DNA of 5,759 nucleotides, taken from the NCBI GenBank assembly GCA_029565415.1, contig JAKQOH010000183.1:1-5759 (forward strand), read 5' to 3'. Position numbers and translations under genes: made by a program. Positions within the stretch are counted from its first letter, which is position 1. The number at the start of each line of letters is the position of its first letter. This document shows positions 1 to 5,431 of this stretch, one piece after another. Origin of the DNA: Candidatus Rifleibacteriota bacterium (GTDB taxonomy: Bacteria > Riflebacteria > Ozemobacteria > Ozemobacterales > Ozemobacteraceae). The notes beneath the pieces are model-generated. The model made no database searches, was not told where the DNA came from, and saw nothing but the letters and a program-made list of their open reading frames with translations.

Positions 1-899
1 TGTTGAATTCTTCCCGGGTCTGCCGGTCGAGGTCTTTGCGATCCACGACGAAGAGGCATTTCTCGATATCCGGATTATCCTTGAGGAGCGTGGAAGCCTT
101 GAAGGAGGTGAGTGTTTTTCCGCTGCCGGTGGTATGCCAGATATAACCGTTGCCGCAGTTCTGATGGATGCAGTCCACGATGGCCTTGACGGCGTAGATC
201 TGATACGGCCGCATCATCAGAAGTTTCTGTTCACTGGAAATGAGCACCATGTATCGGCTGATCATCTGGCCGAGGGTGCATTTGACGAGGAATGTGTCGG
301 CGAAACCGTCGAGATGGGTGATTTTCTTGTTATCCACGCCGGCGAACTGATAAATGGGCAGGAAGCGCTCTTCGGCGTTGAAGGCAAAATGGCGGGCGTT
401 GTTGTTGGCGAAGTAGTAGGTGTTGTCGCGATTGCTGACGATGAAGAGTTGGATGAAGCAGAGGAGCGTGCGGGTGTAGCCGTTGCCGGGATCGTTCTTG
501 TACTGGACGATCTGCTCCATGGCCCGTCGCGGGTTGATGCCGAGGGTCTTCAGCTCGATCTGCACGGTGGGAACACCATTGATGAGAATCATGACGTCGT
601 AGCGGTGGTGGCTGTTGTCCGTATTGATCCGGAGCTGCTTGACGACCTCGAAGGTGTTCTTGCACCAGTCACGAATGTTGACCAGGGTGTAGTTCAGCGG
701 CGTACCGTCCGCGCGTGTGAAACTGTTGCGTTCGCGTAGAATGCGGGCGGCGGTGAAAACGTCCTGCGTGATGATCTCTTCGAGTAAACGGGAGAATTCG
801 CCATCGGTGAGGCGGACGTGGTTGAGGGTTTCGAATTTTTCGCGGAAGTTTTTCTCCAGGTCAGCGCGGTCACGGATGTCTGGGCGGTACTCGTATTTG
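1..899 (-). pseudogene. hsdR: Type I restriction enzyme R subunit HsdR, main fragment (5' end cut off by an IS; 3' end outside window)
   Basis: HsdR is the ATP-dependent translocase and nuclease subunit of type I restriction-modification complexes; it cuts unmodified DNA together with HsdM/HsdS. This piece is an uninterrupted frame of about 299 codons, running leftwards and off the window. Numbering from the original start at 2794, residues 18-316 are visible. They begin KYEYRPDIRD, a characteristic HsdR N-terminus. The PD-(D/E)xK nuclease site is D118 (YDVMILING) and E132/K134 (VQIELK). A GQMISRYM stretch and RPYQIYAVKAIVD precede the Walker A motif TGSGKT at residues 274-279 (bases 113-130), followed by FVVDRKDLDRQT of the helicase domain. 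Family members are around 1000 residues (from memory), so roughly two thirds should lie off the left edge. The piece has lost its start codon to the IS at 900-2737. The first in-frame ATG (590-592, residue 120) lies after D118, so re-initiation there would not restore the nuclease. The family assignment is secure; loss of function is inferred. Confidence 0.93.
893..899. repeat. Target-site duplication, left copy (IS1634-family element)
   Basis: GTATTTG directly abuts the outer base of the element's left inverted repeat. It is identical to 2738-2744 on the other side. Keeping one copy and removing the element gives GACCTCAAATACGAG on the minus strand, which reads D-L-K-Y-E in the hsdR frame. 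Confidence 0.9.
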
Positions 900-939
900 C
901 TCACATTCCCGGGGTAGATATTTCTGCACCATGAATTAT
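900..939 (+). repeat. Left terminal inverted repeat of the IS1634-family element
   Basis: It starts CTCACATTCCCGGGG and ends ACCATGAATTAT. It matches the reverse complement of 2698-2737 at 32 of 40 positions. The transposase stop codon TGA (bases 903-901 on the minus strand) lies inside it, one base from the element's edge. Confidence 0.88.
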
Positions 940-2616
940 CTCGCTGTACAAATTCGGAAGACCCAGAAGTTCGAGCACTTCAAGATGTTCGGGCTTGAAG
1001 AGTTCGAGTCGGGCCTGTCTTTGGCCTCGAAAATTCGCTGCAATATAACCGATATTCTGAAACAGGCTCATGATCCCGTTCGTGGTCGGCGTTTCCGTTC
1101 GGTAATAGGCATGAGGGCATTTCCCTCCCCTTCGCGCAAGACTTCGTCGCAGTTCCCGCTGTATCAGCGCAGAGATCATCAGGGCAACGAGGTAGACAAA
1201 CCCAAGAACCTAGATTCGCGATGGCCGCTTGAGAAAGATCGGTGCAATGGCTGCGGGCCCTTTGAGCCACTTGAACGCGCTCTCTACGACCCATTGCTCT
1301 TTATAACTTGCCAGCATGCGCTCATCACTGAGCTTTCGGCGATCTGTGATATTCGTGACCAGAACGAACATGTTATCCGGAGAAAAGCCCTGAGAGAGCG
1401 ATTCCTTCGGCTTGGGCTCCGCTCGAATCACGAAACCACGAATCATCTCCGGTGGCCCCTTGGGGCGCCCACGGCCACGCTTTGCCGGAACCTCACCTTC
1501 ACTCACCGAGATCTCGACTTCATGATACCGAAGGTTCAGCGTCGCGATCTTTTCCCGGGCAACTTTTTCCGCGTCAGGCTGGCAGGCATAAACTTCCTTC
1601 TTCCAGGTTTCGATGAGCTTGTCGATCTTCCCACGCTCCTCATCCCGCCTGGACGCATCGATTTCAGCCTTTCTCCGTGCCAGTTCCTCCGAATGGACCA
1701 CAAGATATCGCCACATCGACATGCGCTCTTCGCCGGTGTCCGTCTGCCAGCCATGCGGAATGATGTAAGATATGCCATGATATTGATACCCGGATTCGCT
1801 GGTATGAAGAAGAACGAGGTCATCCTTGGAGGCGCTTTCACACAGCTTGCGTTGCAAGGAGAAGTTTTCCGGCAGCAGGGTCAGAATCGAAAGCTCCCGT
1901 TCCAAAGCCATCTGCATCGTCTCGTAGGTGCACAGCTTGCAGTCGGCCACCATCACGGACCCACGCATCTCGGAAAACGCCTGTTCGAGTTGCCTGAGGT
2001 GCCATCGGAATTCTTCATTGTCAGAACTGTTTCCATCGATCATTCGCCCCAGCAGCGGCACCCCGTCTTCATTTACCGACATACTGAACATGAACTGCTT
2101 GAGATCGGGGCGATGGTCCTTGCTATGCCCTCTTCTGGCGCGGAGGCCGAAGGGGAAGCCAACTTCATCCTCGTATGCTCCATAGACCTTGAGACTCGTC
2201 GAGTCGATATGCATTCTCTTGGTTTCCAGATGATAGCCGCGAATCGCGTTGAGAGCCAGATTCCCAAAAAGCCCTTCATGGGCTTCATACAAGGCATCGA
2301 GACTTTGGCCAAGCCGGGTATCGTTGAAGTGTTCGGCCTGAATTCCAGAGCGCTGGAAGATCTTGTCCAGATCGTAGCCCTTGAGGATTCCAGAGACGTT
2401 CACGAGGGCGTGATTCTCTCGAAGAATCGAAAGAACGAGGGCCTCGATGCATTCCCCATGAGAAACATGGTTCTGGCAGTGCATCGGAACCGCGTTATCG
2501 ATGGTTTCACGAACTTTCAGCTTCCGCAGAAATTCTGCAATGATCGGAAACCCACCCAGTCGGCCCGAAGAAACCTTGATCTCATCAAGAGGAATGCTCG
2601 ACTGCTCCATCGACAT
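901..2616 (-). pseudogene. IS1634-family transposase with an in-frame amber (TAG) codon
   Basis: This DDE transposase would cut and join the ends of its own element. I choose ATG at 2616-2614 (MSMEQSS) because GGAGG sits 8 bases upstream. An upstream in-frame ATG at 2706 lies inside the right inverted repeat and lacks a convincing ribosome site. From the chosen start, a DUF4277-like region (RLGGFPIIAEFL to NDTRLGQSLDALYE) leads into the catalytic domain: D138 in HIDSTS, D225 in VADCK, E445 in YKEQWVVESAFKW. About 220 residues lie between D225 and E445, typical of IS4/IS1634-like enzymes, and include an AT-hook-like RGRGRPKGP near 380-388. Codon 469 is TAG (1212-1210). The same frame then continues for 102 codons with family-like sequence (VLGFVYLVAL, HLEVLELLGL) to TGA at 903-901. 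Length with read-through is 571 residues, a normal family size. The amber probably replaced a sense codon (GAG, AAG or CAG by one change). It is most likely a nonsense mutation; read-through or pyrrolysine insertion is possible but unproven. Confidence 0.86.
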
Positions 2617-2624
2617 GCATGCCA

Positions 2625-2629
2625 CCTCC
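2625..2629 (-). promoter_or_regulatory. Ribosome-binding site deciding the IS1634 transposase start
   Basis: GGAGG (within GGGAGGTGG on the minus strand) lies 8 bases before ATG 2616-2614. This favours that start over the upstream ATG at 2706. A second in-frame ATG follows two codons later (2610-2608). Confidence 0.75.
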
Positions 2630-2649
2630 CTGGCCCACTGGCCAAGAGA

Positions 2650-2678
2650 AGCGTAGCAGGGTGTTACAAATCGTACAA
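2650..2678 (-). promoter_or_regulatory. Weak candidate promoter for the IS1634 transposase
   Basis: On the minus strand, TTGTAC (2678-2673) and TACGCT (2655-2650) are separated by 17 bases. This gives a predicted start about 27 bases before the SD-supported ATG. The -35 matches 4 of 6 and the -10 only 3 of 6 consensus bases. Placement between the inverted repeat and the gene is sensible, but the score is poor. Confidence 0.25.
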
Positions 2679-2697
2679 GAGCAGAATCGAAAAACGA

Positions 2698-2737
2698 ATA
2701 ATTCATGGTACAATCATCCCAACCCCGGGAATGTCAG
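2698..2737 (-). repeat. Right terminal inverted repeat of the IS1634-family element
   Basis: Read on the minus strand from 2737 it begins CTGACATTCCCGGGGT and ends ACCATGAATTAT. It matches the left repeat in two perfect blocks (13 and 12 bp) separated by a degenerate 12-bp segment. Confidence 0.88.
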
Positions 2738-2794
2738 GTATTTGAGGTCGCCCAGCTTGGCGATCAGTTCTTGTTCTATTTCTTGCTCAATCAT
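2714..2794 (-). pseudogene. hsdR: HsdR N-terminal stub, cut off by the IS
   Basis: The original hsdR start is ATG 2794-2792, with AAAGGG 6 bases upstream. Translation gives MIEQEIEQELIAKLGDL, then Lys-Tyr encoded by the duplicated target, then runs into the IS as LTFPGLG and stops at TGA (2716-2714). The product would be a 26-residue peptide with no domain. Joining residue 17 to K18 at 898 across the element gives a normal HsdR N-terminus (AKLGDL|KYEYRPDIRD), which shows this is the missing 5' end of the gene at 1-899. The stub keeps its own promoter and ribosome site, so it may be transcribed and translated, with the transcript continuing into the transposase on the same strand. Confidence 0.88.
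2738..2744. repeat. Target-site duplication, right copy (IS1634-family element)
   Basis: GTATTTG immediately follows the right inverted repeat and is identical to 893-899. Seven bases is a little longer than the 5-6 bp I recall as usual for this family, but the match is exact and abuts both ends. Confidence 0.9.
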
Positions 2795-2926
2795 TCGCCA
2801 CCCTTTGGATCGCTTCGTTTTTCCGAGGGAGAATCCCAGTTCGCTGACGTCCGATTATATCCCTCTTCATTTCCCATTTCCATCGACTTGAACCATTCAC
2901 CCGACCTTCAAACGAACCCATACAAC
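2795..2926. other. hsdR upstream region truncated by IS66; no recognised gene
   Basis: These 132 bases lie between the hsdR start and the IS66 left end. They hold a hsdR promoter candidate and its ribosome site. On the minus strand, one frame stays open from the IS66 edge to TGA at 2789-2787, overlapping the hsdR start by 8 bases. Its last 44 codons, from an ATG near 2920, end KNEAIQRVAND. It could be the tail of an upstream operon gene cut by IS66, but I recognise no family and its codon use is unlike hsdR, so I do not call it. A second frame is open for only about 38 codons and ends in an ATGA overlap with hsdR. Confidence 0.5.
2854..2882 (-). promoter_or_regulatory. Candidate sigma-70-type promoter of hsdR
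   Basis: A perfect TATAAT (2859-2854, minus strand) lies 17 bases downstream of TGGAAA (2882-2877; 4 of 6 to TTGACA). Transcription would begin near 2847, leaving about 53 bases before the hsdR ATG. The site lies wholly outside IS66, so it should have survived both insertions. It may now drive read-through into the IS1634 transposase, which is on the same strand. Confidence 0.45.
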
Positions 2927-2947
2927 GTAAGCGGATAATTAACCCCA
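2927..2947 (+). repeat. IS66 left terminal inverted repeat
   Basis: It begins GTAAGCGGATAATTAACC and matches the reverse complement of 5411-5431 at 18 of 21 positions. The first 12 are perfect. The GTAA terminus is characteristic of IS66 elements. Confidence 0.9.
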
Positions 2948-2974
2948 TCTTTTGTTGAGGGTTGGCGGGTGTCA

Positions 2975-3013
2975 TCATGATCGTCATCTTCAGTTTCGAG
3001 GTGATGATCATGA
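2975..3013 (+). promoter_or_regulatory. RNA hairpin covering the tnpA ribosome-binding site and start codon
   Basis: Bases 2975-2990 pair with 2998-3013: 16 consecutive pairs, 13 Watson-Crick and three G-U (2983:3005, 2987:3001, 2990:2998), with a 7-base loop CAGTTTC at 2991-2997. The 3' arm contains both the ribosome site GAGGTG (2998-3003) and the tnpA ATG (3010-3012). In any transcript that includes the 5' arm, tnpA initiation should be blocked. Structures of this kind protect some other transposons (for example IS10) from activation by read-through transcription. That role here is an inference; the base pairing itself is visible. Confidence 0.65.
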
Positions 3014-3420
3014 GAGCGGTTGACTCGCAAAACGATGAGCTCCGGCGATATTGGCAATCCCATGTATCCGCCTGGCGCAAGAGTGGCCTTTCCCGGCAGG
3101 CGTATACCCGACAGCATGGGTTGTATAGAAACGCCCTTCGATACTGGGGCGGAAAATTTCCGGTTGAAACGGTTGACGCGTCTGCCTGCGGTGAACGACG
3201 GCACTTCGCAGCATTGCAGGCGGGGGGCAATACCCGTCACTCGCCTTCCGCCGAAGTGAAATTTGTTCCTGTCGCCCGGGTTTATCGGGCGAAGAGCGAA
3301 AGCGTCTCTCCCGGGAAGCTCGTTCTGCGAGTCGGCCGCCGGTTCCGCATTGATGTGCCCGAACATTTTTCGCCGACCAGCCTTGCAAGCCTCGTTCGCA
3401 CGCTCGAGAAACTTGCATGA
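3010..3420 (+). CDS. tnpA: IS66 accessory protein TnpA
   Basis: This is the small first protein of the IS66 element, a helix-turn-helix protein needed with TnpB and TnpC for transposition in this family; its exact biochemical role is not settled. I start at ATG 3010 (136 residues), with GAGGTG 6 bases upstream. The in-frame ATGs at 2962 and 3004 are less well placed, and starting at 2962 would add a hydrophobic, non-family leader. Residues 14-46 show the family signature (YWQSHVSAWRKSGLSRQAY, then RQHGLYRNALRYW). The C-terminal half (VPVARVY, LVLRVGRRFRIDVPEHF) and the end SLVRTLEKLA are also typical of IS66 TnpA. The stop TGA (3418-3420) overlaps the tnpB ATG in ATGA, implying translational coupling. 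The start codon and ribosome site are predicted to be sequestered in a hairpin (2975-3013). Confidence 0.88.
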   Translation: MRAVDSQNDELRRYWQSHVSAWRKSGLSRQAYTRQHGLYRNALRYWGGKFPVETVDASACGERRHFAALQAGGNTRHSPSAEVKFVPVARVYRAKSESVSPGKLVLRVGRRFRIDVPEHFSPTSLASLVRTLEKLA

Positions 3421-3770
3421 TTACCCTGGGAGGCGGGGCAAAAGTTTTTCTCGCCCTCGGCGCCACGGACATGAGAAAAGGGATCGACGGCCTCGCCCTG
3501 CTCGTCGCGAAGCACCTCGGAGGCGATCCATTTTCAGGCGACGTTTTCGGCTTTTGCAATCGTCAGCGGTCGACGATCAAGATGCTGGTCTGGGAACGGA
3601 ACGGCTTCTGGGTTTTCCACAAGCGGCTCGAACGACAAAGATTCCGCTGGCCTCGTTCCGATGCGGACGTGCTGGAAATCGAACCTCGCGAACTGAACTG
3701 GCTTCTCGACGGCCTCGACCCGACGCGGGTAAAGGGGCATGGCAGGTTGGAATACTCGAAGATTTTCTGA
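3417..3770 (+). CDS. tnpB: IS66 accessory protein TnpB (IS66 Orf2)
   Basis: This is the second IS66 protein, 117 residues, the usual length for IS66 Orf2. It shows the clear family signature: ATDMRKGIDGLALLV (residues 16-30), DPFSGDVFGF, then IKMLVWERNGFWVFHKRLE and FRWP. It is required for IS66 transposition in family members that have been studied, but its molecular function is unknown. It is unrelated to the RNA-guided TnpB of IS605/IS607 elements despite the shared name. The ATG (3417-3419) lies inside the tnpA stop overlap, and no strong ribosome site of its own is visible, so expression probably depends on tnpA translation and thus on the upstream hairpin. A 36-base AT-rich gap separates it from tnpC. 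Confidence 0.93.
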   Translation: MITLGGGAKVFLALGATDMRKGIDGLALLVAKHLGGDPFSGDVFGFCNRQRSTIKMLVWERNGFWVFHKRLERQRFRWPRSDADVLEIEPRELNWLLDGLDPTRVKGHGRLEYSKIF

Positions 3771-3779
3771 GCAAAACAT

Positions 3780-3808
3780 TTGTATTATATCTAGAAATAT
3801 GTTATCAT
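3780..3808 (+). promoter_or_regulatory. Candidate promoter in the AT-rich tnpB-tnpC gap
   Basis: TTGTAT (3780-3785, 4 of 6) and TATCAT (3803-3808, 5 of 6) are exactly 17 bases apart. The gap itself (3771-3806) is only 8 of 36 G+C. Predicted initiation near 3815 would fall almost on the in-frame ATGs at 3816 and 3819, which would give a leaderless or near-leaderless tnpC message. No Shine-Dalgarno sequence precedes any of the tnpC ATGs. The AT-richness could by itself create such a match by chance. Confidence 0.33.
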
Positions 3809-5405
3809 GCTTTTCATGATGAACCGAACGGCGACACCTACGGCGATTGATATTCGTCGCGAGTATGAGGAGCTGCAAAGAGCTCATGAAGAGCTGAAAT
3901 GCCGACATGCCCTGGAGATAGCGGAGCTTGAAGAGCAGGTGCGCCTTCTCCGGAGCATCCTCTATGGGAAATCCTCTGAAAAGAAGTCTTTCGATGGGCC
4001 CACTGCGGAACAGCCGTTTCTGCCCTTCGACGAGGTGGAAGCCACGGCCGGAGCATTGCCCCAGGCTGCCGAAGAAGCAAACGCCCCCGATGACCGCCCG
4101 CGCAAGAAGCCGGGCCGCAGGCCCCTTTCGGCGCATCTGGAGAGAGTCGACAAGAAGTATGATCTTCCCGACGATCAGAAATTTGCGCCGTGTGGTTGCC
4201 CTCTGATCTGCATCGGAACTGAGGTCACCGAGCGCCTGAACATCATTCCCGCGAAAATTCAGGTTGTTCGGGAAACTCGCTATAAATATGCCCCAGGATG
4301 CGACTGTGAGATCCCGGAAAACGCCCCCGGCGAAGTCCGCATCGCCCCGTTGCCGCCGCAGATCATTCCGCAGGGAATTGTGACTCCCGGTTTGCTCGCG
4401 CACGTCGTGACCGCCAAGTATGTCGACGCCATTCCGCTGTATCGCCAGGAACATCAGTTCATGCGGCTGGGCCTCGATATAACGAGAGGAACCCTGGCCT
4501 CGTGGGTAAGACAGACGGCGCAGGCCTGCGTGCCGATTTTTGATCTGATCTCAAGGGAGGTGCGCGCCGGGCCCGTCATACACATGGATGAAACCCCCGT
4601 GCAAGTGCTGAGAGAGCCGGGACGGGCAAATACGACCAAATCCTACATGTGGGTGTGCCGCGGAGGGCAGCCCGGTCGACCTGCGGTCATATTCCGATAT
4701 TATCCGACCCGCTCGGGCAGGGTCGCCGACGAGATGCTGGCCGATTACCGCGGATATTTGCATACCGACGGATATATCGGCTATGAGGCCGTCGGCCTGC
4801 GCGAAGGAATTCGCCATCTCGCGTGCTGGGCTCATGTGCGCAGGAAATTCGTCGAGGTCGAGAAAGGCACCAAAGGCAGTCTCAAAGCCGGCATTGCGAA
4901 GGAAGTGCTCGATCTCATCGGAAAACTCTATCTGATCGAAGACCAGGCGCGGGATAATGGGCTTTCTCCGGACGAGGTGGTCGCCCTTCGCGAGAAAGAA
5001 AGCCGGCCGAAACTCGAAGAAATCAAGCGGATCCTGGATCGATACGCAAGCATGACGCCGCCGAAAAGCCTGCTCGGCAAGGCCATCACGTATGCTTTGA
5101 ACCTCTGGCCGCGGCTGACGATCTTTCCGGAAAACGCGAATCTGCGCCTGGATAACAACCCTGCCGAGAATGCAATTCGCCCCTTCGCCGTCGGCCGCAA
5201 AAACTGGCTATTCTCAGGATCACCCCGCGGCGCCGATGCCAGCGCCACCCTCTACTCGATCATCGAAACGGTCAAAGCAAATAATATCGAGCCGTATACC
5301 TATCTGAGACTTCTTTTTACGGAAGTCCCGAAAGCAAAATCAGAAGCCGAATTGCACGCCCTGCTTCCGCAGTATCTCGACCGCGCACGCCTGGAGATCG
5401 CCTGA
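3807..5405 (+). CDS. tnpC: IS66 transposase TnpC
   Basis: This is the catalytic DDE transposase of the element. From ATG 3807 it has 532 residues, normal for the family; ATGs at 3816 and 3819 are equally possible starts because no ribosome site is visible. Residues about 16-52 form a heptad-rich coiled coil (EELQRAHEEL, LEEQVRLLRSILYG), the leucine-zipper region of IS66 transposases. A basic KKPGRRPL segment follows near 100-107. The zinc-binding region (about 125-170) has Cys129, Cys131, Cys165 and Cys167, with CGC in place of the CxxC spacing I recall as common. The DDE domain shows D261 (HMDETPVQVL), D321 (YLHTDGYIGYE), the CWAHVRRKF motif (340-348) and E454 (LDNNPAENAIRPF). The IS66 C-terminal segment (TLYSIIETVKANNIEPYTYL) is intact. 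The frame is unbroken, and the stop lies only 26 bases from the element end. Confidence 0.95.
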   Translation: MLFMMNRTATPTAIDIRREYEELQRAHEELKCRHALEIAELEEQVRLLRSILYGKSSEKKSFDGPTAEQPFLPFDEVEATAGALPQAAEEANAPDDRPRKKPGRRPLSAHLERVDKKYDLPDDQKFAPCGCPLICIGTEVTERLNIIPAKIQVVRETRYKYAPGCDCEIPENAPGEVRIAPLPPQIIPQGIVTPGLLAHVVTAKYVDAIPLYRQEHQFMRLGLDITRGTLASWVRQTAQACVPIFDLISREVRAGPVIHMDETPVQVLREPGRANTTKSYMWVCRGGQPGRPAVIFRYYPTRSGRVADEMLADYRGYLHTDGYIGYEAVGLREGIRHLACWAHVRRKFVEVEKGTKGSLKAGIAKEVLDLIGKLYLIEDQARDNGLSPDEVVALREKESRPKLEEIKRILDRYASMTPPKSLLGKAITYALNLWPRLTIFPENANLRLDNNPAENAIRPFAVGRKNWLFSGSPRGADASATLYSIIETVKANNIEPYTYLRLLFTEVPKAKSEAELHALLPQYLDRARLEIA

Positions 5406-5410
5406 AATAC

Positions 5411-5431
5411 TGGTGTTGTTTATCCGCTTAC
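5411..5431 (-). repeat. IS66 right terminal inverted repeat
   Basis: Read on the minus strand from 5431 it starts GTAAGCGGATAAACAACACC and matches the left repeat at 18 of 21 positions. The next base outside (5432) is the first base of an AAA codon of the disrupted methyltransferase frame. Confidence 0.9.

Larger units (their letters stand above)
900..2737 (-). mobile_element. IS1634-family insertion sequence, 1838 bp, inserted in hsdR
   Basis: The element has bipartite terminal inverted repeats of about 40 bp (32 of 40 positions identical) with two perfect blocks, ACATTCCCGGGGT and ACCATGAATTAT. It is bounded by a perfect 7-bp direct repeat and carries one transposase on the minus strand, the same direction as hsdR. 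The family call rests on the protein: a DUF4277-like N-terminal region, then a DDE domain with a long insertion between the second Asp and the Glu. The perfect duplication and clean restoration of hsdR suggest a simple, fairly recent insertion. The transposase has an in-frame amber codon, so this copy may be non-autonomous unless the codon is read through or transposase is supplied in trans. Confidence 0.9.
2927..5431 (+). mobile_element. IS66-family insertion sequence, 2505 bp, complete gene set
   Basis: Both ends carry the IS66-type terminus beginning GTAAGCGGATAA. The internal genes are tnpA, tnpB and tnpC in the standard order on one strand. Length and organisation are normal for the family and none of the three frames is broken, so the copy could be functional. 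The 8 bases outside the ends differ (CATACAAC at 2919-2926, AAAGCACA at 5432-5439), so the 8-bp target duplication expected for IS66 is missing. The flanking genes also do not belong together (hsdR upstream region on the left, interior of a methyltransferase gene on the right). Post-insertion deletion or recombination between two IS66 copies is the likely cause. Confidence 0.93.

Noticed and set aside
134..739. Open frames antisense or out of frame to hsdR (plus 134-739, minus 330-665)
   Set aside because: The minus-strand frame with HsdR motifs covers the whole interval without a stop, so these are shadows.
2617..2706. An N-terminal extension of the IS1634 transposase from ATG 2706
   Set aside because: The ATG is part of the inverted repeat, lacks a ribosome site, and precedes the likely promoter; GGAGG points to ATG 2616.
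931..2745. A 604-codon open frame on the plus strand, antisense to the IS1634 transposase
   Set aside because: It is exactly in codon register with the transposase on the other strand, so it only reflects absence of TTA, CTA and TCA codons in the real gene. Its ATG comes from the inverted repeat, and the translation resembles no family I know.
2787..3230. A minus-strand frame entering from IS66 and overlapping the hsdR start
   Set aside because: Most of it is antisense to tnpA. Only the last 44 or so codons are outside the IS, and they show no recognisable family.
3534..4454. A 306-codon minus-strand frame across tnpB and tnpC
   Set aside because: It lies opposite two well-recognised IS66 genes and crosses their boundary.
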